Source of the DNA: CAWIUB01 sp963839175 | GTDB lineage: Bacteria; Actinomycetota; Actinomycetes; Mycobacteriales; Jatrophihabitantaceae | Direction: 5' to 3' | Assembly (NCBI GenBank): GCA_963839175.1 | Contig: CAWIUB010000030.1 | Location: forward strand, 186,001-250,000 | Length of the DNA stretch: 64,000 bases | In this document: in pieces, positions 53,825-61,593 of the stretch | How the letters are laid out: the number at the start of each line of letters is the position of its first letter | Position numbering within the stretch: position 1 is the first letter of the stretch | Program-made: the position numbers and the translations under genes | Notes under the pieces: generated by a model | The model's input: only the letters and a program-made list of their open reading frames with translations | Told to the model about the DNA's origin: nothing | The model's database searches: none

Positions 53825-54913
53825 TCACTCCCGGCCAGCTTCGTATCCGTCTCGTGACCCTGGGCCGCGCAAACCGGCGATAGCGCCCGGGACGAGGCGC
53901 AGCGCCCCCTGCAATCCGCGCGGAAAGAGCAGCATGACCAGGATGAGCACCAGGCCGTAAACGATCAGCGGCAGGTTCGAGTAGACGTCACGGGACAGGT
54001 TGAGCGACTCCGCCAGGCCGCTGGACCAGGTCGGCAGCAGGACGACAAGGACCGAACCGTAGACCGCGCCGGCCAGGCTGCCGAGGCCGCCCAGTACGGC
54101 CGCCGTCAGCAGCGAGAGGGAGAGCGACAACGGGAACGCGCCGGGCGCGGCCAGGCTGGTGACGAACGCCAGCAGCGATCCAGCCAACCCAGCGCAGGCC
54201 GCACTCACGATGAACGCGACGACCTGCACCCGCGCCACCCTGATACCGGCCAGCGCGGCCGCAACCTCGTCGTCGCGCAGCGCCCGCATGTCCTGGCCGA
54301 GCTTGCTGCGCAGCAGATTCGCCAACCCGACGAAGACGATCACCGCGCACAGCGCGCAGATCCACGCCTGCCATCGCTCCAGCGGGAACGTCTCGCCGAG
54401 TGAGAGCGGCGGTGGGGTCGGGGCGATCGTCAGGCCGTTCGCGCCGCCCAGGGTGTCGCGCAGGTGACGATAGTTGGCGAGCGACGGCAGGCCGACCGCG
54501 AGAGCCAGGGTGGCGCCCGCCAGGTACGGCCCACGCAGCCGCGCGGCGGCCAGTCCGACGATCGCCCCGAAGGCCGCGGTGGCTACCGTGCTGATCACGA
54601 TGACCCACCCGACATTCCAGCCCTGGTGCTCGAGGACCACCGCAGTCGTGTACGCGCCAACCGCCATGAATGCCCCTTGGCCGAGGGAGATCTGCCCGCT
54701 CGTGCCACACAGTACGGTCAGCCCGGCCACCGCGATGGCGGTGTAGCAGATCGTCGCGATCTGCAGGTTCCGGTACTCGTCGACGTGCTCGGTGATCAGG
54801 ACGAGGGCGCCCAGCGCGACGATCGCGTATCCGAGATGGCGGACCACCGTCAGCCGCCAGAACGCGGTGCGTGGCACTCCGGTGCTAGTCGCGGGTGGCG
54901 CCGTCATGGTCAT
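53825..54913 (-). CDS. ABC transporter permease, LivM type
   Basis: A 362-residue permease with about ten hydrophobic segments and the LivM signature GQISLGQGAFMAVGAYTTAV (about residues 70-90). ALAGIRVARVQVVAFIVSAA and GLGSLAGAVYGSVLVVLLP are further family blocks. It pairs with the LivH-type permease, whose stop lies 6 bp upstream. Confidence 0.93.
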   Translation of the reverse strand: MTMTAPPATSTGVPRTAFWRLTVVRHLGYAIVALGALVLITEHVDEYRNLQIATICYTAIAVAGLTVLCGTSGQISLGQGAFMAVGAYTTAVVLEHQGWNVGWVIVISTVATAAFGAIVGLAAARLRGPYLAGATLALAVGLPSLANYRHLRDTLGGANGLTIAPTPPPLSLGETFPLERWQAWICALCAVIVFVGLANLLRSKLGQDMRALRDDEVAAALAGIRVARVQVVAFIVSAACAGLAGSLLAFVTSLAAPGAFPLSLSLSLLTAAVLGGLGSLAGAVYGSVLVVLLPTWSSGLAESLNLSRDVYSNLPLIVYGLVLILVMLLFPRGLQGALRLVPGAIAGLRGPGSRDGYEAGRE

Positions 54914-54919
54914 TGGGAC

Positions 54920-55798
54920 TCAGACCCTTCGTCCGGATCGGACACCGAACAGGCCGCTCGGGCGGACCATGAGGACCAGGATGAGGATGACAAGCGCCCC
55001 GAACGTCACGACGTCCGAGCCCGCATAGCCGGACAGGTAGCTGAGCGCGAGTCCCAGAAGCACCCCGCCGACGACCGCACCGGGCGGCGAGTCCAGCCCG
55101 CCGATCACCGCCGCGGTGAAGCCGAAGATCAGGATCGCGTCGAACGCGTTTGGCCCCACGAACGTGCTCGGCGCCACGAGGATTCCCGCCACGGCACCCA
55201 CCCCGGCGGCGAGCGCCCAGCCGAGGGTGAGCGTGCGCCCGACCCGCACTCCGAGCATCCGCGCGACCTCCGGTGCGAACGCTGCGGCGCGCATGCGCAG
55301 CCCCACCGCGGTCCGCCGGAACAGCAGCGCCAGCAGCACCATCACGCCGATCACGACCAGCACGGTGAACAGGTCGGCGGGCGAGAACAGCACCCGCTTG
55401 CCGCCGATGTCATAGCCCTGGATCCCGAATGCCGGCGAGAAGGACTTCGGGGTGCCCCCGAAGGTCGCGCCGGCGATCCCCTGCAGTAGCACCAGCAAGC
55501 CGAGCGTGACGATCACCGCGTTGATCGGCGGCTTGGTCTCGACCGGGCGGATGAGCACGGCCTCGGTGACCGCTCCGAGGGCCAGCCCGCAGGCGATCGC
55601 GACCACCGCACCGAGCCAATAGGAGCCGCCGGCCTGGACGATCTGGTACGCGACCATGGTCGTCACCATCAGCATGCCGCCCTGCGCGAAGTTGACGATC
55701 CGCGTCGCTCGCCAGATAAGCACGAGTGCAAGGCCGATGGCCGCGTAGATCATGCCGTTGGTGACTCCAGAGAGCGTCAGGTCGACGAAGCGCAGCAT
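54920..55798 (-). CDS. ABC transporter permease, LivH type
   Basis: A 292-residue permease with about eight membrane helices. TLSGVTNGMIYAAIGLALVL, IVNFAQGGMLMVTTMVAYQI and LGWALAAGVGAVAGILVAPS are LivH features. ATG 55798 is preferred over 55834, because the family starts MLRFVDLTLSGV and the upstream codons overlap nothing similar. It starts 13 bp after livF. Confidence 0.92.
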   Translation of the reverse strand: MLRFVDLTLSGVTNGMIYAAIGLALVLIWRATRIVNFAQGGMLMVTTMVAYQIVQAGGSYWLGAVVAIACGLALGAVTEAVLIRPVETKPPINAVIVTLGLLVLLQGIAGATFGGTPKSFSPAFGIQGYDIGGKRVLFSPADLFTVLVVIGVMVLLALLFRRTAVGLRMRAAAFAPEVARMLGVRVGRTLTLGWALAAGVGAVAGILVAPSTFVGPNAFDAILIFGFTAAVIGGLDSPPGAVVGGVLLGLALSYLSGYAGSDVVTFGALVILILVLMVRPSGLFGVRSGRRV

Positions 55799-55811
55799 GC
55801 GGCCCTGCCTC

Positions 55812-56537
55812 CTAGAAGCCCAGATACGCGGCACGGAGCCGGTCGTCCACGGCGAAGGTGTCGGCGCGATCGTCGGCGACCTTACGGCCGAGGTTGAGGA
55901 CGACGACCCGGTCGGCCACCGACAGCGCCGTCGTCGCGTTCTGTTCGACGAGCAGAACCGTCAGCCCGGTGTCGTCGCGCAGCTGGCGGATTACCCCGAT
56001 GATCTCGGCGGAGGTTCGCGGGGCGAGCCCGAGCGACGGCTCGTCCAGCAGCAGCAGCTTGGGGTGGGCCATCAACGCCCGGCCGATGGCCAGCATCTGG
56101 CGCTCCCCGCCGGACAGGCTCTGCGCCAGCTGCCGGCGGCGCGTCCGAAGCGGTGGGAAGATCTCGTACACCCGCGCCATATCAGCCTGGGCTCGCGCCC
56201 GATCGGGCCGCCATAGCCCGCCAAGCCGCAGATTCTCCTCGACGGTCAGCTCGACGACCACTCCCCTGCCTTCGGGCACGTGCGCCATGCCCAGTCGCGC
56301 CATGTCCTCCGGACGGCGCCGCGTCACATCGAGGCCGTCCAGCCGGATGCGTCCCTCGCGAGCCCGCAACAGCCCGTTCACCGTGCGCAACAGTGTGGTC
56401 TTGCCGGCGCCGTTGGCGCCCAGCACGGCGGTGATGCTGCCTTGCGCGACCCTGATGTCGACGCCGTCCAGCGCCCGCACCGGGCCGTATGCGGCGACGA
56501 CGCCGTCAACTTCGAGCATCCGGTCCACCAGCCGCAT
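55812..56537 (-). CDS. ABC transporter ATPase, LivF type
   Basis: A 241-residue ATPase. Walker A is GANGAGKTTLLRTV, signature LSGGERQMLAIGRALMAHPK, Walker B LLLLDEPSLGLAP and H-loop equivalent LVEQNATTALSVADR. AVDDRLRAAYLGF is the typical LivF end. ATG 56537 overlaps the livG stop by 32 bp; an internal ATG at 56519 (MLEVDGVVA) is a possible start. Confidence 0.93.
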   Translation of the reverse strand: MRLVDRMLEVDGVVAAYGPVRALDGVDIRVAQGSITAVLGANGAGKTTLLRTVNGLLRAREGRIRLDGLDVTRRRPEDMARLGMAHVPEGRGVVVELTVEENLRLGGLWRPDRARAQADMARVYEIFPPLRTRRRQLAQSLSGGERQMLAIGRALMAHPKLLLLDEPSLGLAPRTSAEIIGVIRQLRDDTGLTVLLVEQNATTALSVADRVVVLNLGRKVADDRADTFAVDDRLRAAYLGF

Positions 56538-57336
56538 CGACCGACTCAGCCACCACTGCGGCGTCGCCGAGATATGCCTCCCTTACCGCGGGATTCTCCC
56601 TGATCTGATCCGGGGTACCGGCGGCGATCACCTCGCCGAAGTCCAGGACATACACCTGGTCGCACACCGACATCACCAGGTCCATGTGGTGCTCGACGAG
56701 CATCACCGCCGGGCCGCCCGGCAAGGTCCGGACCAGTTCGCCGAGCTCGGCGATCTCGTCGGCTGCCAGGCCTGCCGCGGGTTCGTCCAGCAGCAGCAGC
56801 CGGGGCAGCGACAGCAGGGCGCGGGCGAGCGCCACCCGCTTGCGGGTGCCGTAGGGCAGGCTCGCGCACGGCCGGTTCGCGGCGTTGCCGATGCCCAGCG
56901 TCTCCAGTTGGTGCAGCGCCGTGTCGCGCAGTAGCGCGAGCTTGCGGTCGTTGCGGGGCAGCCCGAGCAGGGCCGCGGGCAGGCTGGTGCGGGTGTGCCC
57001 GGACGCGCCGACCAGCACGTTCTCGAGCGCCGTCTGGTGCTCGAACAACCCGAGGCCCTGCAGCGTCCGTGCCACGCCCATCCGGGTGAGATCGTGCGGA
57101 CGCAGCCGCCGCAGCGGGCGACCCAGCCACTCGAGCGAGCCCGCATCGGGCCGGACGAATCCACAGACCACGTTGAACAGCGTGGTCTTACCCGCCCCGT
57201 TCGGCCCGATCAGGCCGACGGACTGTCCGGGGAGCACGTCCAGGCTGACGTCGTCGAGAATGCCCAGCCCACCAAGGCGCACCCCGACTCCGCGTACGCG
57301 AAGCAGCGGCGTCACCCCCGCCTGTGCAGCCACCAT
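56506..57336 (-). CDS. ABC transporter ATPase, LivG type
   Basis: A 276-residue ATPase. Walker A GPNGAGKTTLFNVVCGFVRP, signature SLPYGTRKRVALARALLSLP (LivG-typical SYG variant), Walker B LLLDEPAAGLAADEIAELGE. ATG 57336 (MVAAQAGVTPLLRV) is chosen; ATG 57357 is possible. It is the first transporter gene transcribed, 93 bp after the TetR gene. Confidence 0.92.
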   Translation of the reverse strand: MVAAQAGVTPLLRVRGVGVRLGGLGILDDVSLDVLPGQSVGLIGPNGAGKTTLFNVVCGFVRPDAGSLEWLGRPLRRLRPHDLTRMGVARTLQGLGLFEHQTALENVLVGASGHTRTSLPAALLGLPRNDRKLALLRDTALHQLETLGIGNAANRPCASLPYGTRKRVALARALLSLPRLLLLDEPAAGLAADEIAELGELVRTLPGGPAVMLVEHHMDLVMSVCDQVYVLDFGEVIAAGTPDQIRENPAVREAYLGDAAVVAESVDAAGGPDARS

Positions 57337-57429
57337 CACCGCCCAAGAGCCGCGCACGCCGAATCGTATTCGGATCGTGCAGACAGTACTGAGGATGCCC
57401 CGCGGGGAACAGGCTTGACGTCGCGGCGC

Positions 57430-58017
57430 TCAGCCGTCCGGCCGAGCAATCCGGTCGATCAGCGTGAGCACGTTCTCGGCCAACCGCATCGCCTGCCGGC
57501 GGGTCGACTGCATCGCGACCTCGACTCCAGCGGAATGCACCACGCTCGTCAGGACGATCACGAGGGCACCGCCGAGTGAGGAATGGTCGGCACCAAGCAC
57601 CTCGGCATTCCTGCGCAGCCAGGAGTGGAATCGCTGGCCGCCGATCATCGCGAATCCGGCCGGGCCGCCGCCGATCTGCCAGAGCCGGGTGAGGTCCCGC
57701 TCCTCCCAGCAGCCCTGCAGATAGGCCCGCGACCCCGCGACAAAAAGACTCACCTGGTCGGTCTCGCCACGGTCGCGGGCCGCGAGCACCGCCGCTTTTG
57801 CGCGCTCCTCCTGGCGAATGTGGTACTCGCCGTAGAGGGCTACGTACAGCTCCGGCTTGCCGCCGAAGTGGTGGTACATGCTCCCGACGCTGGAGCCCGC
57901 ACGTTTGACGATGTCCAGGACGTTAACCTCGTCGTAGCTGGAGTCTGTGAAGGCCGCCCGTGCCGCCTCGAGCAACGCGGCCCGTGTACGGTCTGCGGCC
58001 CGTGGCGATCCGGGCAT
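57430..58017 (-). CDS. TetR-family regulator at the head of the liv-type operon
   Basis: A 195-residue regulator with the N-terminal HTH RTRAALLEAARAAFTDSSYD then VLDIVKRAGSSVGSMYHHFG. ATG 58017 is supported by a strong GGAGGAGG about 5-12 bp upstream on the minus strand; the frame from 58140 has none. Same strand and close spacing suggest it regulates the transporter behind it. The ligand-binding half gives no clue to the inducer. Confidence 0.9.
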   Translation of the reverse strand: MPGSPRAADRTRAALLEAARAAFTDSSYDEVNVLDIVKRAGSSVGSMYHHFGGKPELYVALYGEYHIRQEERAKAAVLAARDRGETDQVSLFVAGSRAYLQGCWEERDLTRLWQIGGGPAGFAMIGGQRFHSWLRRNAEVLGADHSSLGGALVIVLTSVVHSAGVEVAMQSTRRQAMRLAENVLTLIDRIARPDG

Positions 58018-58112
58018 GCGACCTCCTCCCGCCGCGGAACGTGTGGGAACTGTAGACCCGACAGACGGGGATCGGGCCAGCGCCACTGGGCATCGTCCGT
58101 CATGATCGTCGG

Positions 58113-58856
58113 GTGGCGTTCCTGGAGCTCCCGGCACCAATCGGGTTCGCGCATCGAGGTTTCGCGCTCGACGGAGACGAGAACTCGATGGCGGCGTTCG
58201 AGCGGGCCGTCCGCCTCGGCTACGACTACCTCGAGACGGATGTGAGAGCGACGGCGGACGGCGTGTCGGTGGCCCTTCACGACTCCGTGCTCGATCGGGT
58301 GACCGACCGTCGCGGCCGGGTCGCCGAGCTGCCGTGGGAGCAGGTCCGCCGAGCGCGTATCGCCGGGCGCGAGCCCATCCCGCTGCTGGTCGACGTCCTC
58401 GGTGCTTGGCCCGATATGCGGGTCAATCTCGACGTGAAAGCCGCCCACAGCATCGGGCCGATCATCGACGCGATCCGGCGAACCGGAGCGGTCGACCGGG
58501 TCTGCGTTGCGGCCTTCTCCGACGCCCGGATTGCCGCCGTTCGCGCCGCCCTCGGCCCGCGGCTGTGCACGGCGCTCGGCCCGCGCGAGGCACTGCTGCT
58601 GCGGCTGCCCCGTGCCCGGCCCCCATCCGGCCTCTGCGCCCAGGTACCGGCCCGCGCCGGACCGTTGCGGCTGTTCGACCAGCGTTACGTCGAGCGGGCC
58701 CACGAGCTGGGCATCGCCGTGCACGTCTGGACGGTCAACTCGCGCACCGAGATGCTCCGCTTGCTCGACCTCGGGGTGGACGGCATCATCACCGACCGCG
58801 CTGATGTCCTGCGCGATCTGCTGTGCGAGCGGGGACAATGGCCTGCGAGCAGGTAG
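58113..58856 (+). CDS. Glycerophosphodiester phosphodiesterase
   Basis: A 247-residue GDPD-fold enzyme that hydrolyses glycerophosphodiesters to glycerol 3-phosphate and an alcohol. Catalytic and metal residues are His14-Arg15 (FAHRG), Glu41 and Asp43 (YLETDVRAT) and His56 (ALHDSVLDR). VWTVNSRTEMLRLLDLGVDG then IITDRAD is the C-terminal hallmark. There is no signal peptide, so it is cytoplasmic. It is divergent from the TetR gene. Confidence 0.94.
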   Translation: MAFLELPAPIGFAHRGFALDGDENSMAAFERAVRLGYDYLETDVRATADGVSVALHDSVLDRVTDRRGRVAELPWEQVRRARIAGREPIPLLVDVLGAWPDMRVNLDVKAAHSIGPIIDAIRRTGAVDRVCVAAFSDARIAAVRAALGPRLCTALGPREALLLRLPRARPPSGLCAQVPARAGPLRLFDQRYVERAHELGIAVHVWTVNSRTEMLRLLDLGVDGIITDRADVLRDLLCERGQWPASR

Positions 58857-58899
58857 CGTCGGCGCCCGCGGCCAAGATAATCACTCGACGCAGATCAGC

Positions 58900-59313
58900 T
58901 CAGCCTCGACGTCTGAGCAGGCCGACTGCGCTGAGGGTTCCGGCTGCCGCGGAGACAACCGCCACGCCGGCCATCAGCTGTCCCCGCAGCGGGTCGACGC
59001 GCCGCTGCTGCGCTGCCTGCATCAAGACGATTGCGTCGACCACGTCACAGGCCACCCCGGCAAGCAGCCAGCCCGGCTGACCGCGCCGGCGCAGTACGGC
59101 GACGATGCTGCCCATCCCGAGCGACGCGTCGCGGGCAGCGGCGGTGCGGGCTAGCCAGCTCATCCGCGCCGCCGAGGCCCGGTCGATACCAAGTAGCTGG
59201 ATCATCGGGGCCGGATACGCGAGCAGCGACGCGCCGAGCGTGAGCCGTCCGCCGTTGAGGGACAGCGCGAGCGCCTTCGCAGACGGAGCGGTTCGGGTGG
59301 TTGGGAATCTCAT
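58900..59313 (-). CDS. Small hypothetical membrane protein
   Basis: A 137-residue protein with two or three likely membrane segments (PGWLLAGVACDVVDAIVLMQ and QLMAGVAVVSAAAGTLSAVG). I have no named family; the layout (SLNGGRLTLGASLLAYPAPM then ARDASLGMGSIVAVLRRRG) resembles the small DUF4267-like actinobacterial membrane proteins. The ATG has GGTGAGC 3-9 bp upstream on the minus strand. It is divergent from rbpA. Confidence 0.7.
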   Translation of the reverse strand: MRFPTTRTAPSAKALALSLNGGRLTLGASLLAYPAPMIQLLGIDRASAARMSWLARTAAARDASLGMGSIVAVLRRRGQPGWLLAGVACDVVDAIVLMQAAQQRRVDPLRGQLMAGVAVVSAAAGTLSAVGLLRRRG

Positions 59314-59392
59314 CTCGAGATGCTCACCTCATGGCTCGTAGGGATTGCGGACGCGCGTCACCTGAGGAATCGTTAAGTCGGTGCGAAGTCGG

Positions 59393-59418
59393 GGAATCAC
59401 GTTGCCGGATCATTCGTT
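59393..59418 (+). promoter_or_regulatory. Sigma-R/SigH-type promoter of rbpA
   Basis: GGAAT at 59393-59397 and GTT at 59416-59418 are separated by exactly 18 bp, matching the consensus of the thiol-stress sigma factor SigR (Streptomyces) or SigH (mycobacteria). The predicted transcription start is about 59425, 36 bp before the ATG. The Streptomyces rbpA gene is known to be SigR-dependent. Confidence 0.65.
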
Positions 59419-59460
59419 GGCGGGGATGAGACATTCGAAGACCTGATGGAGGTGCCCACT

Positions 59461-59808
59461 ATGGCAGATCGCACCCTGCGGGGCAGTCGCCTGGGCGCTG
59501 TCAGCTACGAGACCGAACACAACGCCGAGCCAGCTCCGCGCAACATTGCCGCGTACAGCTGCCCGCGTGGCCACGAGTTCACCGTTCCGTTCGCCGAAGA
59601 GGCCGAGATCCCGCCGACCTGGGAATGCCGTCTGGACGGCACCGCGGCGGAGCTCGTCGACGGCCCAGCACCGGAGGCCAGGAAGACCAAACCGACCCGC
59701 ACGCACTGGGACATGCTCATGGAGCGGCGCACCGTCGCTGACCTGGAGGAGGTTCTCGCCGAGCGGCTGGACGTGCTGCGCGCCCGCCGTGGCGCCAAGT
59801 CCGCCTGA
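59461..59808 (+). CDS. rbpA: RNA polymerase-binding protein RbpA
   Basis: A 115-residue actinobacteria-specific factor that binds RNA polymerase and group 1 and some group 2 sigma factors, stabilising the open complex. The N-terminal tail (ADRTLRGSRLGAVSYETEHN), the core with Cys34 and Cys56 (YSCPRGHEF and WECRLDG) and the sigma-interacting C-terminus (RTHWDMLMERRTVADLEEVL) are all present. ATG 59461 has GGAGG 9 bp upstream. It also defines the host as an actinobacterium. Confidence 0.96.
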   Translation: MADRTLRGSRLGAVSYETEHNAEPAPRNIAAYSCPRGHEFTVPFAEEAEIPPTWECRLDGTAAELVDGPAPEARKTKPTRTHWDMLMERRTVADLEEVLAERLDVLRARRGAKSA

Positions 59809-59899
59809 TCTGCATTACAGCCCTCCCGAACCAGCCGAACGACGGCCAGGTTGATTGCAACACCGGAAATGTCGGTCTCTGCCACATTCGCTCCACAGC

Positions 59900-59928
59900 G
59901 ATATCGCCTACGAACTCGCCGAGTCCCG
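59900..59928 (+). repeat. 29-bp fragment identical to the flavin monooxygenase gene (60995-61023)
   Basis: GATATCGCCTACGAACTCGC followed by CGAGTCCCG is identical at 59900-59928 and 60995-61023. In the gene it encodes DIAYELAESR of the second Rossmann motif. In the intergenic copy the reading SLHSDIAYELAESR continues a little further upstream, then similarity is lost. It looks like the last trace of a deleted paralogous monooxygenase, or a recombination scar. Confidence 0.75.
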
Positions 59929-60074
59929 CTGGAAGCCTGAACAGCAGCGGACCCGCAAGCGGTCCCGCCTGAGAAGCAGCTGATCCACTGGGTCGAACCA
60001 CCCACCCGACACCTCAGCCGGAATGGGTGCATCGCCCGACGCGGCCGCCCGTGCAGGCTCCCTAGCGTCCGGTC

Positions 60075-60431
60075 ATGGCAATGCTCAGCCTTCCGACGCT
60101 TGCCGGGCTGGTGTCAACGGTGATCTTCGCGGCGAGCACGCTGCCGATGCTGGTCAAGGCCCGCCGGTCCCGTGATCTGGCGTCCTACAGCCTCGGCAAC
60201 ATCGCGCTGGCCAACCTTGGCAACGCGGTGCACTCGATCTACGTGTACAGCCTGCCGCCCGGGCCGATCTGGCTGTTGCACACGTTCTACCTGATCAGCA
60301 CCGGGTTGATGCTGGGCTGGTACCTGCGCTACGGGCTGCGAAGACCTACTCACCCAGCCACTGCAGGGATGGACGGATCGCCCGACGCGGCGCGTGCCCG
60401 CGGGTTCCTAGCCTCCCCTCACCCCAGATGA
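60075..60431 (+). CDS. PQ-loop/SemiSWEET-like small membrane protein
   Basis: A 118-residue protein with three predicted transmembrane helices (AGLVSTVIFAASTLPMLVKA, LANLGNAVHSIYVYSLPPGP and WLLHTFYLISTGLMLGWYLR). The S-T-L-P-M near the end of helix 1 resembles the PQ motif of PQ-loop/SemiSWEET proteins. A transport role is possible but not shown. It lies directly ahead of the flavin monooxygenase, so co-expression is likely. Start ATG 60075 or 60081. Confidence 0.75.
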   Translation: MAMLSLPTLAGLVSTVIFAASTLPMLVKARRSRDLASYSLGNIALANLGNAVHSIYVYSLPPGPIWLLHTFYLISTGLMLGWYLRYGLRRPTHPATAGMDGSPDAARARGFLASPHPR

Positions 60432-60457
60432 AGAGCGCCCCGGATAAGGAGCACGCT

Positions 60458-61558
60458 ATGGACACGCAGCACATCGAGACGCTGATCATCGGAGCCGGGC
60501 AGGCCGGGCTCTCGACCGGCTACCACCTCAAGCGTCGCAGCCGCCGGTTCCTGATCGTCGACACGAACGCACGCGTCGGCGACAACTGGCGAAGGCAGTG
60601 GGACACGCTGCGGCTGTACACCCCGGCGAAGTACGACGGGCTGCCAGGGCTGCCGTTCCCGGCGCCCGCCTGGCACTGCCCGCAGAAGGACGAGGTCGGC
60701 GACTACCTGGAACGGTATGCGCTGCGCTTCGACCTTCCGGTGCGTACCAGCACCCGGGTGGAACGCCTCGAGGCGCGGCCGGACGGCGGGTACCTCGCGA
60801 CGGTCGGCGACGAGACGATCAGCTGCGACAGCGTGGTGGTGGCCACCGGCACCTTCGGGCGCACACCGAACCTGCCCACGTTCGGCGCCGAACTCGACCC
60901 GTCGATCCGGCAGCTGCACTCCAGCCAGTACCGGCGGCCCGCCCAGCTACAACCCGGGCCCGTCCTGGTGGTCGGCGCCTCGCACTCGGGGCTGGATATC
61001 GCCTACGAACTCGCCGAGTCCCGGCCGACGGTCTTGTGCGGCCCGAGCCGCGGCAACATCCCGTTCCGCCCGGAATCCCGGCGGGCACGCGTGCTCTTTC
61101 CTATCGCCGTGTTCGCGTTCAAGCACGTGCTGACCCGGCGAACACCGATGGGCCGCAAGGAGATGCACGAGGTGCGCCTGCACGGCGGACCCGCCTTCCG
61201 GATCAAGCACGAGGATCTGGACCGCCGCGGCGTGGTCCGAAACCAGGCCCGGATGACTGCGGTCGCCGATGGGCGGCCCCGGCTCGACGACGGCACGGTC
61301 CTCGACGTCGCCAACGTTGTGTGGTGCACCGGCTTCAGGCAGGTCTTCGACTGGATCGGCCTGCCAATCCTGGACGAGCACGGCTGGCCGGTGGAGTACC
61401 GCGGCGTCGTCGACGCCGCACCGGGGCTGTACTTCTGCGGCCTGTCGTTCCAGTACGCGTTCAGCTCCATGGTGTTCCCCGGCATCAGCCGGGACGCCGA
61501 CTACGTAGCCCGCCAAATTGTGGCCCGCTCGGCGCCGGTGAATCAGGTCGCCGCCTGA
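60458..61558 (+). CDS. Flavin-containing monooxygenase-like FAD/NAD(P) enzyme
   Basis: A 366-residue flavoprotein. The FAD motif is IIGAGQAGLS (Gly12, Gly14, Gly17), followed by RVGDNWRRQWDTLRLYTPAK and the NADP-type motif VLVVGASHSGLDIA at about residue 170. VVWCTGFRQVFDWIGLPILD and GLYFCGLSFQYAFSSMVFPG are typical of the group of small FMO-like proteins in actinobacteria. The substrate is unknown. ATG 60458 has AAGGAGCAC about 6 bp upstream. A LuxR regulator follows 35 bp later. Confidence 0.9.
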   Translation: MDTQHIETLIIGAGQAGLSTGYHLKRRSRRFLIVDTNARVGDNWRRQWDTLRLYTPAKYDGLPGLPFPAPAWHCPQKDEVGDYLERYALRFDLPVRTSTRVERLEARPDGGYLATVGDETISCDSVVVATGTFGRTPNLPTFGAELDPSIRQLHSSQYRRPAQLQPGPVLVVGASHSGLDIAYELAESRPTVLCGPSRGNIPFRPESRRARVLFPIAVFAFKHVLTRRTPMGRKEMHEVRLHGGPAFRIKHEDLDRRGVVRNQARMTAVADGRPRLDDGTVLDVANVVWCTGFRQVFDWIGLPILDEHGWPVEYRGVVDAAPGLYFCGLSFQYAFSSMVFPGISRDADYVARQIVARSAPVNQVAA

Positions 61559-61593
61559 CCGGGCACGCCTACGCTGTTACTCGGGGGTGCGCG

